Of a stretch of DNA of 34,512 nt, positions 7,040 through 15,157 are shown one piece after another; position 1 is the first letter of the stretch, and each line of letters starts with the position of its first letter. This DNA is from Arthrobacter sp. 9V (GTDB lineage: Bacteria; Actinomycetota; Actinomycetes; Actinomycetales; Micrococcaceae), in contig NZ_LR732912.1 in NCBI RefSeq assembly GCF_902506065.1, forward strand, positions 710,518-745,029, in the 5' to 3' direction. The notes below the pieces were generated by a model. It was not told the origin of the DNA. It worked only from the letters and a program-made list of their open reading frames with translations, and searched no databases. A program made the translations under genes and the position numbers.

Positions 7040-8350
7040 GTGAAGGTACTCGTCATTGGCCCAGGCGGCCGCGAACACGCCATTGTCCGCTCTCTGCTTG
7101 AAGATCCCAACGTTTCCGAGGTCCACGCGGCCCCGGGCAACGCCGGCATCAGCAAACTCGTTCCCACCCATGCGATTGACGGGAACAACCCGGAAGCCGT
7201 GTCCGCCCTCGCCACCAAGCTGGGTGTGGACTTGGTTGTTGTTGGACCTGAGGCGCCGTTGGCTGCCGGTGTGTCCGACGCCGTCCGCGAGGCAGGCATT
7301 CCGGTGTTCGGTCCCAGCAAGGAAGCAGCCCAGCTGGAGGCTTCCAAGGCGTTCGCCAAGCAGATCATGGCTGAGGCCAACGTTCCTACGGCCATGGCAC
7401 GCGTTGCCACCAACGCCGAGGAAGCTGCCGACGCCCTGGACACCTTCGGCGCCCCGCACGTTGTTAAGGACGACGGCCTGGCTGCAGGTAAGGGTGTTGT
7501 TGTCACCAGGGACCGCGCGGAGGCTTTGGCCCACGCGCAGGCCTGCTTCGACGCCGGTGGAACCGTGGTGATCGAGGAATTCCTTGACGGTCCCGAGGTT
7601 TCCCTGTTCGTCCTTTGCGATGGCCGCACCACCGTTCCGTTGTCTCCGGCGCAGGATTTCAAGCGCATTTTCGACAATGATGAAGGTCCCAACACCGGCG
7701 GCATGGGCGCTTACACCCCGCTGGAATGGGCTCCCGAGGGTCTTGTCCAGGAAGTCATCGACCGCGTGGCCCAGCCCACCGTGGATGAGATGGCCCGCCG
7801 CGGCACCCCCTTTGTTGGTGTGCTCTACTGCGGCCTCGCGCTGACATCCCGTGGCACCCGTGTCATTGAGTTCAACGTCCGCTTCGGCGATCCGGAGACT
7901 CAGGCCGTCCTGGCACGCCTCAAGACCCCGCTCGGTGCGCTGCTGCTGGCAGCTGCCAAGGGCGAACTGGACACCGCAGAAGAGCTGCGCTGGTCCAAGG
8001 ACACGGCAGTCGCCGTCGTCGTTGCTGCCGAAAACTACCCTGATGCACCCCGCACCGGTGATCGCATCCGTGGCCTGAAGAAGGTTGACGAGCTGGACGG
8101 TGTCCACGTGGTCCACGCCGGTACCAAGCTGGATGACGAAGGCAAGGTGGTCTCCGCCGGTGGCCGCGTCCTGGCGGTGGTTGCGCTCGGTTCGGATCTG
8201 GTGGAGGCACGCGAAAAGGCGTACGACGGCGTTGAGCTGGTTCAGCTTGAAGGCTCACAGTTCCGTACGGATATTGGTGGCAAAGCCGCCCGAGGCGAAA
8301 TCCGCGTGCCGTACACGGCCACCGGAACCATCCCGAAAGTGCAGGCCTGA
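7040..8350 (+). CDS. purD: Phosphoribosylamine-glycine ligase (GAR synthetase)
   Basis: A 436-aa ATP-grasp enzyme of de novo purine synthesis, joining glycine to phosphoribosylamine. The N-terminus MKVLVIGPGGREHAI is the family signature; later come the ATP-grasp segments AAGKGVVVT, GPEVSLFVLCDGRT, NTGGMGAYTP and VIEFNVRFGDPETQ. I chose the GTG at 7040 because family members start exactly there. An in-frame ATG at 6992 behind GAGGGG is a real alternative and would add 16 residues. purC follows 2 nt after the stop, so the pair is translationally linked. Length is normal. Confidence 0.95.
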   Translation: MKVLVIGPGGREHAIVRSLLEDPNVSEVHAAPGNAGISKLVPTHAIDGNNPEAVSALATKLGVDLVVVGPEAPLAAGVSDAVREAGIPVFGPSKEAAQLEASKAFAKQIMAEANVPTAMARVATNAEEAADALDTFGAPHVVKDDGLAAGKGVVVTRDRAEALAHAQACFDAGGTVVIEEFLDGPEVSLFVLCDGRTTVPLSPAQDFKRIFDNDEGPNTGGMGAYTPLEWAPEGLVQEVIDRVAQPTVDEMARRGTPFVGVLYCGLALTSRGTRVIEFNVRFGDPETQAVLARLKTPLGALLLAAAKGELDTAEELRWSKDTAVAVVVAAENYPDAPRTGDRIRGLKKVDELDGVHVVHAGTKLDDEGKVVSAGGRVLAVVALGSDLVEAREKAYDGVELVQLEGSQFRTDIGGKAARGEIRVPYTATGTIPKVQA

Positions 8351-8352
8351 GC

Positions 8353-9291
8353 ATGACTGAAGGCATCCCCACCGGGGGCTTCGAAACCGAAACACTGGAA
8401 CTTCCGGGCTGGACGCACGTCTACTCCGGCAAGGTTCGCGACCTTTATGTCCCCGCTGATGAAGCCATCACGGAAAAGATCGGCCAGGACTGCGTGCTGG
8501 TTGTGGCCAGTGACCGTATCAGCGCCTACGACCACGTGCTGAGCAGCGAAATACCGGACAAGGGCCGCGTCCTGACGCAGCTGAGCCTGTGGTGGTTCGA
8601 TCAGTTGGACGTTGAGCACCACGTGCTCGCTTCCACCGTTGAGGGTGGCGTTCCTGCCGCCGTCGAGGGCCGCGCCATGATCTGCAAGAAGCTGGATATG
8701 TTCCCCGTGGAGTGCATCGCACGCGGCTACCTCACCGGCTCCGGCCTGGCTGAGTACAAGGAATCCCGCACGGTCTGCAACATCCCGCTGCCGGAGGGCC
8801 TGGTTGACGGCTCACGTCTGGAAAAGGCACTCTTCACGCCCTCTGCCAAGGCCGAAGTGGGCGAGCACGATATCAACATCACGTATGACGATGTTGTGGC
8901 CATGGTGGGAGACGACATCGCTGCCCGCCTGAGCGAACTGACGCTGAAGATCTACACCCGCGCCGAGGAGATTGCCCGTGAACGCGGCATCATCCTGGCT
9001 GACACCAAGGTGGAGTTCGGGATTGACGCTGCCACTGGAGTGATCACCCTGGGCGACGAAGTCCTCACTCCGGACTCTTCACGGTTCTGGGACGCGTCCA
9101 CGTATGCGCCGGGTCAGTCGCAGCCTTCCTATGACAAGCAGTACGTCCGTGATTGGCTGACCTCCGCCGAGTCCGGCTGGGACAAGTCCTCGGACACCCC
9201 GCCGCCGGCACTGCCCGCCGAAGTTGTGGAGCGCACACGTGCCCGCTACGTGGAAGCGTACGAAAAACTGACGGGCCGCACTTTCGCGTAG
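8353..9291 (+). CDS. purC: Phosphoribosylaminoimidazole-succinocarboxamide synthase (SAICAR synthetase)
   Basis: A 312-aa cytoplasmic enzyme that condenses CAIR with aspartate using ATP in purine synthesis. Visible motifs: SGKVRDLY near the N-terminus, ASDRISAYDHV, GRVLTQLSLWWF, VECIARGYLTGSGLAEY and LADTKVEFG. Length and order are those of the long bacterial form. The ATG lies 2 nt after the purD stop; the two are co-transcribed. The convergent neighbour is the HTH-TPR regulator, separated by a long hairpin repeat. Confidence 0.95.
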   Translation: MTEGIPTGGFETETLELPGWTHVYSGKVRDLYVPADEAITEKIGQDCVLVVASDRISAYDHVLSSEIPDKGRVLTQLSLWWFDQLDVEHHVLASTVEGGVPAAVEGRAMICKKLDMFPVECIARGYLTGSGLAEYKESRTVCNIPLPEGLVDGSRLEKALFTPSAKAEVGEHDINITYDDVVAMVGDDIAARLSELTLKIYTRAEEIARERGIILADTKVEFGIDAATGVITLGDEVLTPDSSRFWDASTYAPGQSQPSYDKQYVRDWLTSAESGWDKSSDTPPPALPAEVVERTRARYVEAYEKLTGRTFA

Positions 9292-9295
9292 AGGC

Positions 9296-9379
9296 ACCCA
9301 ACTGGGGACCTACCCAACTGGGGGACAGCACCTGCTCCACTGAAGGCTCAGTGGGACGTGTGCTGTCCCCCAGTTGGGT
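9296..9379. repeat. Long inverted repeat between purC and the HTH-TPR regulator
   Basis: ACCCAACTGGGGGACAGCAC (9312-9331) is repeated as a perfect 20-bp reverse complement at 9360-9379 around a 28-nt loop. A partial direct copy, ACCCAACTGGGGACCT, sits at 9296-9311. There is no U-run, so it is not a standard terminator although it lies between convergent genes. Its arm matches that of the 33292-33361 repeat at 14 of the first 17 positions, so both look like members of one dispersed family. Confidence 0.75.
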
Positions 9380-9382
9380 TAA

Positions 9383-10648
9383 TCAGGCTTCCGAGTGTTC
9401 TTTCGCGGCACGGCGCTCGGCGAGGCGGATCTCCAGGACTGCGTCCATGGCCTGCTGGACACGATCGGACGCTCCTGCAGCACTGAAGTCGTGCTGTGCC
9501 TCTTCCAGGAATTGCAGGGCCTCAGCTGCTTCCCCGGCTGCCTTCAAAGACTTACCCAGCAACAGCGACACTTCACCGGCGGTGTGCCTAGCCAGTACCT
9601 TGCGGTCTGCGTAGATTTCGCGGAGCTTCTCCACAGCTGCAGGGATGTCTCCGGTCAGGTACAGCCAGCGGGCACGGATGAACGCCACCTCGAGCTGGTC
9701 CGTCTTGTTTCCGCCCACAATGGACAGTGCGAGTTCGGCGCGTTCAATGGCGGATAACGTCTCCGGCTCAACGATTCCGGAGGAAAGCCTAACGGCGGCG
9801 GACGCCTTGTTGAAGCGGGCCCACAGCTCAATATCGTTGGCGGGGGAGAGGAGCTTGGCTGCGCGCTCGTGGTGCTTGATGCCCTCAACGTAGTCGTGGC
9901 GCATGAAGGCGACGTTGCCAACAACCCAGGCCACTTCGCCCGCCAGTTGCGACATGGAGTGCTCGTCCATGTGCTCGATCATTGCCAGGCAGTACTCCCA
10001 GGCCTCGTCCAGCTTGCCGCTCTCGGCAAGCGCGCCGATCAGTGCGCGGTGCGCACCGATGATCAGCGTGGATCCCTTGGGTAGCTGCTCGCTGAGCTTG
10101 ACCGCTTGCTTGGCATGCTCGACGGCGGTGGCCAGCTGACCTTGGCCGTGACACACAGCGGCAAGCATCTGCCAGGCACGCACTCCCAAGCCGGCGGATT
10201 CCGTGGCCATGGGGTGTTCCAGAAGATGCTCAACAATCTGCTGGCATTCCTTCAACTGGCCTTGCTTCATCACGCACTCGGCCTGCATGTACGTCATGTT
10301 CCACCAGGCGCTGTTGTTCTTGGCTTCGAGGGCAATCTGCGCTGCGGTTGCTGCGTGGCTGGCGGCGAGTTGGTAGTCGCGAAGATCCCAGGCTTGCCGG
10401 GCGTAGAGGCCGGCCAGGACGTATTCGGCGTCGCTCACGGAAACGGGTTGGCTCCACGCTTCAAGTGCTTTGGGGGCAAGCTCAAGCCTTCGGGCGAGCT
10501 CCTCAATGACCTCGGCGGTGGGCTCGCGGCGGCCCGTCTCGAGCAGCGAAATATAGCTTGGTGAATACAGGTTTTTGCCGAGCTCTGCCTGGGTCAACCC
10601 ACGTTCGAGCCGTTCGGCACGTAGCTTCTCGCCGAATCCGTTTCCCAC
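9383..10648 (-). CDS. HTH-TPR transcriptional regulator, RRNPP-like (putative peptide receptor)
   Basis: A 421-aa cytoplasmic protein. Residues 5-62 are an Xre/Cro-type helix-turn-helix (RLERGLTQAEL, then SPSYISLLETGRREPT). The remaining 350 or so residues are alpha-helical with alternating Ala/Leu/Trp/Tyr patterns fitting eight or nine tetratricopeptide repeats. This size and order match RRNPP regulators (NprR, PlcR, Rgg, AimR families), whose TPR domain binds an imported signalling peptide. The GTG at 10648 has a strong AGGAGGG 4 nt upstream. It is divergent, across 127 bp, from a secreted precursor with a repeated 8-residue motif, as expected for a receptor/pheromone pair. Actinobacteria also have many HTH-TPR regulators without peptides, so the ligand is inference; the HTH-TPR architecture is well supported. 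Confidence 0.82.
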   Translation of the reverse strand: MGNGFGEKLRAERLERGLTQAELGKNLYSPSYISLLETGRREPTAEVIEELARRLELAPKALEAWSQPVSVSDAEYVLAGLYARQAWDLRDYQLAASHAATAAQIALEAKNNSAWWNMTYMQAECVMKQGQLKECQQIVEHLLEHPMATESAGLGVRAWQMLAAVCHGQGQLATAVEHAKQAVKLSEQLPKGSTLIIGAHRALIGALAESGKLDEAWEYCLAMIEHMDEHSMSQLAGEVAWVVGNVAFMRHDYVEGIKHHERAAKLLSPANDIELWARFNKASAAVRLSSGIVEPETLSAIERAELALSIVGGNKTDQLEVAFIRARWLYLTGDIPAAVEKLREIYADRKVLARHTAGEVSLLLGKSLKAAGEAAEALQFLEEAQHDFSAAGASDRVQQAMDAVLEIRLAERRAAKEHSEA

Positions 10649-10775
10649 GGGTCCCTCCTACAGGTGTCTTTTGACCAAAACCTTGACAGTCTCTGTGGAA
10701 AACATTTTACAATGTATGTCAACAGGGACCGTGCAATTACCGTAACGAATCCGACTCGCATTGGGGTACAACATC
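10649..10775. promoter_or_regulatory. Divergent control region between regulator and peptide gene
   Basis: Plus-strand promoter: TTGACA (10683-10688) with TACAAT (10708-10713), 19-nt spacer (TTTACA gives 17). Candidate operators: a perfect ACATT-TTAC-AATGT dyad (10702-10715) over the -10, and three TTGAC elements, at 10671 and 10683 on the plus strand and inverted as TGTCAA at 10717-10722. The inverted TTGACA/TGTCAA pair brackets the -10 region. No clear regulator-side promoter is visible on the complement. Confidence 0.5.
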
Positions 10776-11000
10776 ATGTTCAAGAAAATCATTGCTTCAG
10801 TGGCCGTGGCGGGCGCACTGACGTTCGCGGTTGCCGCTCCCGGAGTAGTCTCTGCTGCGCCCGCAGCAGATTCCAGCACAGTCAGCGCCATTGGTAACTG
10901 GCCGGACCCCATGCGGTCCACCACCACGACGCCCAAGAAAGACAAGTCCGAAACGACAGTCACCACGATGTCCATTGGCAACTGGCCTGATCCTATGTAA
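10776..11000 (+). CDS. Secreted repeat-peptide precursor (putative pheromone)
   Basis: A 74-aa protein. The ATG at 10776 follows TTGGGG by 9 nt; a TTG at 10761 in frame is less likely. Residues 1-27 are a typical Sec signal peptide: MFKK, a hydrophobic core, and a VSA cleavage site before A28. The mature part is only about 47 residues, has no cysteine, and carries IGNWPDPM twice, at 39-46 and 67-74, the second ending exactly at the stop codon. The linker (47-65) is Thr/Lys rich and begins with Arg directly after copy 1. No modification enzyme adjoins it, which argues against a RiPP. Known Phr-, NprX- and arbitrium-type precursors have an export signal and a short active peptide at or near the C-terminus. 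I infer a signalling peptide; function is untested and I recognise no named family. Confidence 0.78.
   Translation: MFKKIIASVAVAGALTFAVAAPGVVSAAPAADSSTVSAIGNWPDPMRSTTTTPKKDKSETTVTTMSIGNWPDPM
10890..10997 (+). repeat. Two coding copies of an 8-residue peptide (10890-10913 and 10974-10997)
   Basis: Both copies encode IGNWPDPM, but the DNA differs at four third-codon positions (GGT/GGC, CCG/CCT, GAC/GAT, CCC/CCT), all silent. The amino-acid sequence has been kept while the DNA drifted, which points to selection on the peptide and not to a recent duplication. Confidence 0.9.
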
Positions 11001-11017
11001 AACAATTGTAGTAAAAG

Positions 11018-11056
11018 AAACCCCGGAGCGTGACGAGCAATGCTCCGGGGTTTTTT
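11018..11056 (+). terminator. Rho-independent terminator of the peptide gene
   Basis: AAACCCCGGAGC (11018-11029) pairs with GCTCCGGGGTTT (11042-11053), followed by further T residues to 11056. It starts 17 nt after the peptide stop, so the peptide is monocistronic. The following 11057-11165 shows no gene; a CAACCGGCAC/GTGCCG-type imperfect pairing there is weak. Confidence 0.9.
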
Positions 11057-11165
11057 ATGTCCTGCCCCAGGTAAGCCACTGAAAGCATAGTGAGGCTCGA
11101 CAGGTGGGCCAACCGGCACGATGGTACATGTGGATAAGTGCCGCCGGGTTGAGCGGCTTAAAGCA

Positions 11166-11195
11166 AAAATGGCGTCGATTTCTCGACGCCATTTT
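11166..11195 (-). terminator. Terminator of tRNA-Pro
   Basis: AAAATGGCGTCGA and its perfect 13-bp reverse complement flank a 4-nt loop, 6 nt beyond the encoded CCA of the tRNA. On the complement it ends in a T-run. Confidence 0.85.
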
Positions 11196-11201
11196 CGTGT
11201 C

Positions 11202-11278
<77 letters not shown>

Positions 11279-11302
11279 ATCCGCTGCGAAAGCAACTGTA
11301 CA

Positions 11303-11331
11303 AGAATAGCTGAATCCCACCGTGATGCGAA
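11303..11331 (-). promoter_or_regulatory. Predicted tRNA-Pro promoter
   Basis: On the complement, TTCGCA (11326-11331), 17-nt spacer and TATTCT (11303-11308). Transcription would start about 18 nt before the mature tRNA 5' end. Confidence 0.45.
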
Positions 11332-11376
11332 ATCGAGGAGTGGGTGTCGCTCATCACAGGCACCGGCAGAGAAGAG

Positions 11377-13209
11377 CTACACCAGCGAGTCCCGCCAAGC
11401 CCCATGCAGCTGGGCAAACCGTCCACCACCGCTGATGAGTTCCGCGGGACTTCCATCCTCCACAATTCGTCCGTCATGGACCACCAGAACCCTGTCGGCT
11501 GTCTCCACTGTTGAGAGGCGGTGGGCGATGATGATGGCCGTTCTGGCTCCTCTGCCACCGGCCACACCCTCCAAGAGGTTGGACAACCCTTGCTGAACCA
11601 TGCGCTCAGAGGGGATGTCCAAGGAGGACGTTGCCTCGTCCAGTATCAGAACCGCCGGTGCTGCCAGGAAGGCGCGGGCGAAGCCGATGAGCTGGCGTTG
11701 ACCGGAAGAAACCCGGCCGCCGCGCTTGTTGACGTCCGTGTCGTATCCCTCAGGGAGGCTCATGATGAACTCGTGGGCTCCCACTGCTGCAGCGGCCGCC
11801 TCGATTTCAGTGCGGGAAGCCTCGGGACGACCAAGAGCGATGTTGTCCGCTACGGAGCCACTGAAGAGGAAAGCCTCCTGCGTCACCATCACCACGGCGC
11901 GCCGGAGGTCCGTGGTGGAGAGGTCCCGGAGGTCGATCCCGTCCAGGGTGATGGCCCCGGACGTGACGTCGTAGAAACGTGCCACGAGTTTGGCCAAGGT
12001 CGATTTGCCGGCACCGGTCTGGCCCACCAAGGCAACGGTTTGCCCGGCCGGTATGTGCAGGTCAAGCGTCGGAACAACCACCTTGCCGTCGCTGTAGCCA
12101 AACTCCACGCCCTTGAAGTCGATCTCTCCGCGCGAGCTCTTCAACGCCACGGGGTTCTTCGGCGGGCGGACCGTCGGAATCTCCTCGAGGAGGCCTGACA
12201 CCTTCTCCAAGGCGGCCTGTGCACTCTGGAACGAGTTATAGAACATGGCCATCTGGTCCACCGGCTGGAAGAAGCGCTTGGTGGACAGGATAAGTGCCAG
12301 CAGCACGCCAACAGCCAGGTCTCCACTCAGTACCCTGAAGCCGCCAAACAGCAGGACAACAGCCACGCAAACATTGCCGATCAACACCAGCCCCGGCTGG
12401 AAGATGCCGTTCAAGTTGATGGAGCGGACAGTATTCTTGCGGTAGTCCTCAGCCAACTCACCGTACCGGGAGGCGTTCTCGCGCTCCTTGCGGAACGCTT
12501 TCACCGCACGGATACCGGTCATTGTTTCCACGAAATGGACGATCAGGCGCGCAGAGACCACTCGTGATTCCCGGAACGCGATCTGTGAATGCTTCTGGTA
12601 CCAGCGGGCAAGGAAAAACATGGGCACGCCGGCCGCGAGGACGATCAATCCGCTGCGCCAGTCCAGCGCGAAGATGGTGAAAGCGGTGAACACCATGAAC
12701 AACATGCCTGACGCCAGCGAACTAACACCCGAATCCAAGAGTTCGCGCAGTGCTTCCAGGTCCGAGGTTTGCCGGGCAATGATGCGGCCCGAGGTGTACT
12801 TCTCGTGGAATTCCAAGCTCAACCGCTGGGTATGCCGGAAGACCCGCACGCGCAAATCCAGCAGCATGGCCTGGCTCAGGCGCGCAGTGGAGGTCACGTA
12901 CAGGGCGGTCATTCCGGCCGTGGCGATCGCAGCCGCCAGGTACAGGGATCCGGCCAGCACCAAGGGCCCGTTATCGCCGGCCTGCAGTGCAGGAAGAGCG
13001 GCGTCTATGCCAAAAGCAATCAGTGCGGGCCCGGCAACCCGGGTGAGCTGCGAGACCACCACCATCACAATTGTCAGCCAGAAACGCAACCGCACGGGAC
13101 GGATGAGTGAGGCAAGCAAGGTGAGCGACCGGCGTCGTACGGCTTTGCTGTCTGCTTTGGTGAGGAGTGTGTTGTCCTCGTTGGCGGTTCCAAACGTTGC
13201 GGCACTCAC
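11377..13209 (-). CDS. Heterodimeric ABC exporter subunit with canonical catalytic glutamate
   Basis: A 610-aa half-transporter: about six membrane helices in residues 40-330, then an ATP-binding domain. Walker A is GQTGAGKS (396-403), the signature is VSSGQ (500-504, diverged from LSGGQ), and Walker B ends in D524-E525 with the catalytic glutamate. The GTG start overlaps the stop of the upstream partner (GTGA), so the two are coupled. Together they match the heterodimeric type IV exporter pattern (TM287/288, LmrCD): this subunit's Walker motifs and the partner's intact LSGGQ would form the working ATP site. Such pairs export drugs, lipids or peptides; substrate unknown. The promoter lies upstream of the partner. 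Confidence 0.9.
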   Translation of the reverse strand: MSAATFGTANEDNTLLTKADSKAVRRRSLTLLASLIRPVRLRFWLTIVMVVVSQLTRVAGPALIAFGIDAALPALQAGDNGPLVLAGSLYLAAAIATAGMTALYVTSTARLSQAMLLDLRVRVFRHTQRLSLEFHEKYTSGRIIARQTSDLEALRELLDSGVSSLASGMLFMVFTAFTIFALDWRSGLIVLAAGVPMFFLARWYQKHSQIAFRESRVVSARLIVHFVETMTGIRAVKAFRKERENASRYGELAEDYRKNTVRSINLNGIFQPGLVLIGNVCVAVVLLFGGFRVLSGDLAVGVLLALILSTKRFFQPVDQMAMFYNSFQSAQAALEKVSGLLEEIPTVRPPKNPVALKSSRGEIDFKGVEFGYSDGKVVVPTLDLHIPAGQTVALVGQTGAGKSTLAKLVARFYDVTSGAITLDGIDLRDLSTTDLRRAVVMVTQEAFLFSGSVADNIALGRPEASRTEIEAAAAAVGAHEFIMSLPEGYDTDVNKRGGRVSSGQRQLIGFARAFLAAPAVLILDEATSSLDIPSERMVQQGLSNLLEGVAGGRGARTAIIIAHRLSTVETADRVLVVHDGRIVEDGSPAELISGGGRFAQLHGAWRDSLV

Positions 13210-15005
13210 CGGCGGGCCTCCTCTGCTTCTTCGAGCTCGTCCAACTCGGTGTCCAGGTCCTTGGGACCTGCGTCCAGGCTGGCGATGACGTAGCGGTAAT
13301 GATCGTTCTCGGCCAGCAGTTCCGTATGGGTCCCGACGGCGGTGATGGTTCCGGTTTCGAGCAAGGCCACGCGGTCCGCCAAAGCCACCGTGGAGGGGCG
13401 GTGCGCGACGATGAGCGTGGTGGTCTCGTGCAGGACCTCCCGCAAACGCGCCTCCACGCGCTCCTCGGTATTCACGTCCAACGCAGAGAGGGGATCGTCA
13501 AGGACCAGAACCTTGGGCTTGGCGGCGATGGCACGGGCCAGGGCGATGCGTTGCCGCTGGCCGCCGGACAGGCTCAACCCTTCCTCGCCGATCAGGGTGT
13601 CCACACCGTCCGGCAATGAGTAGGCGAACTGGGCCTGTGCCACGTCCAAGGCTTCGTCAAGGGCGGCATCGCTGGGATCCGGGGCGCCGAGGAGGACGTT
13701 CTCCCGCACCGAGCTGGAGAACAATGTGGTGTCTTCGAACGCCACAGCCACGAACTTGCGGAGTTCATCGATCTCGTAATCGCGGACGTCCACTCCGTCA
13801 ATGGTCACCGCGCCGGATGTGACGTCATAGAGACGGGGGACCAGCTGCAGCAGCGCACTCTTGCCGCTGCCCGTGATGCCCACCAGGGCCATGGTCTCGC
13901 CGGGGCGGATGTCCAGGGTGACGTCGTGGAGGAGGGTGCCGCCGTCGTCGAATCCGAAACCTGCGTGCTCAAAGCGCAAGGCGCCCTTCACGCTCGCCGG
14001 AACTGCGGGCTGCTCCGGCGAGGTGATGGTGTTTTCCGTGTCCATCACCTCAAAGTGACGGTCCAAAGCGGTCTTGGCGGTCAGTGCCATGGCCAGGAGC
14101 ATGCCGGAAAATTCCACGGGGGTGGCCACCACCGCAGCTGTTGCGAAGAACGCCACCAACGCGCCGATGCTGAGTTGTCCGCTCGCGGCGAGCATGATGC
14201 CCACCACCAGCCCGACGCCCAGTGCGAGCTCCGGCAGCAGCGTCACTACCAGCGTGAAACCGGCCTGCTGCTTGGCCTTGGCGATCTCGGTCTGGCGCAG
14301 TTCTTCTGCCTGGCCGTTGAAGTTCTCCAGTGCTTCGCGGCTCCGGCCGAAAGCCTTGAGTACGCGGATGCCGTGGACGGATTCCTCCACGGTGGTGGCA
14401 AGATCGCCGGCTTGGTCCTGGCTGAGGCGGGTGACCAAACTGAAGCGGCGGCGGAAGCGGAACGAGTTGATCATGATCGGCACGGCCGCGGCCAGGAAGA
14501 TCAACGCCAGCTGCCAGCTCATGGAGAACATCACGCCGACGCCGATGATCACCGTCAGCGTGGTGACCACCAACATGATGGCGCCGAACGCCATCCAACG
14601 TCGCAGGAAGCTCAGGTCCGTCATGGCACGCGAGAGAAGTTGGCCCGAACCCCAGCGATCGTGAAAAGCCACGGTGAGCTGCTGCAAGTGGCCATACAGG
14701 GTCACACGCATCCGGGTTTCCACCGTGGTGGCCGGGTTGATGACGAACTGCCGGCGCAAGGCCACCAGCCCGGCTTCGGCAATACCCAGGCCAAGAATCA
14801 CGACGGCGGCAATCCAGACGGCGTCGGCGGAACCGCCGGGCTGAAGGGAGTTGTTGACCAGGACCCGCAGCACCTGGGGGATGGTCAGCGCAACAATGCT
14901 GGCCAACAGGGCGCAGATCAGGCCCATGAAGAGCCGGGGGAGGATGGGCCGCACATGAGGATACAGGCGGCCGACGGAGGTAAAAAATGACGTTTGCTTG
15001 GACAT
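13206..15005 (-). CDS. Heterodimeric ABC exporter subunit with degenerate Walker B
   Basis: A 599-aa half-transporter and first gene of the pair. Residues 20-310 form the six-helix membrane domain. Walker A is GITGSGKS (376-383) and the signature is a canonical LSGGQ (479-483), but Walker B reads VLVLDD, so the catalytic glutamate is aspartate D504. This is the usual mark of the degenerate ATP site in heterodimeric exporters. The C-terminus is acidic ([13 protein letters not shown]). The ATG at 15005 has GAGAAG upstream. The next gene overlaps by 4 bp. A Crp-like site and a small hairpin lie upstream. Substrate unknown. Confidence 0.9.
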   Translation of the reverse strand: MSKQTSFFTSVGRLYPHVRPILPRLFMGLICALLASIVALTIPQVLRVLVNNSLQPGGSADAVWIAAVVILGLGIAEAGLVALRRQFVINPATTVETRMRVTLYGHLQQLTVAFHDRWGSGQLLSRAMTDLSFLRRWMAFGAIMLVVTTLTVIIGVGVMFSMSWQLALIFLAAAVPIMINSFRFRRRFSLVTRLSQDQAGDLATTVEESVHGIRVLKAFGRSREALENFNGQAEELRQTEIAKAKQQAGFTLVVTLLPELALGVGLVVGIMLAASGQLSIGALVAFFATAAVVATPVEFSGMLLAMALTAKTALDRHFEVMDTENTITSPEQPAVPASVKGALRFEHAGFGFDDGGTLLHDVTLDIRPGETMALVGITGSGKSALLQLVPRLYDVTSGAVTIDGVDVRDYEIDELRKFVAVAFEDTTLFSSSVRENVLLGAPDPSDAALDEALDVAQAQFAYSLPDGVDTLIGEEGLSLSGGQRQRIALARAIAAKPKVLVLDDPLSALDVNTEERVEARLREVLHETTTLIVAHRPSTVALADRVALLETGTITAVGTHTELLAENDHYRYVIASLDAGPKDLDTELDELEEAEEARR

Positions 15006-15077
15006 GCCCGCTTCTCAACAGCTGGATCTTCAGATGGTGCGGAGGTAGTTTCCCGTAGCAACTACCCTATGCCATGG

Positions 15078-15093
15078 CGTGATTCGATTCACA
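15078..15093. promoter_or_regulatory. Crp/GlxR-like site upstream of the ABC exporter
   Basis: CGTGATTCGATTCACA matches TGTGA-N6-TCACA at 9 of 10 fixed positions. It is centred about 80 nt before the ATG at 15005. A GGTAGTT/AACTACC hairpin (15044-15066) lies between, overlapping a possible TAGGGT -10 (15064-15069, complement). The rest of 15006-15157 holds no gene. Confidence 0.4.
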
Positions 15094-15157
15094 GGACAAC
15101 GCAACGTCGGTGAAATGTTTGACCCAGTTATTGGGGATCGTAATGCTTGCGGCGAGT

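Noticed and set aside
10776..11000. RiPP precursor with two core peptides
   Set aside because: There is no adjacent modifying enzyme, no cysteine, and a Sec signal peptide is present. The neighbour is a TPR regulator, so signalling fits better. It cannot be excluded that enzymes act from elsewhere.
11057..11165. Possible small RNA (SRP-like) between the peptide terminator and tRNA-Pro
   Set aside because: The conserved apical motif of SRP RNA is absent and only weak imperfect pairing is visible; no promoter was found.
11377..15005. Functional link between the ABC exporter and the nearby peptide gene
   Set aside because: A terminator, a tRNA gene with its own promoter and terminator, and an opposite orientation separate them. 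The precursor already has a Sec signal peptide. Adjacency alone is weak evidence.
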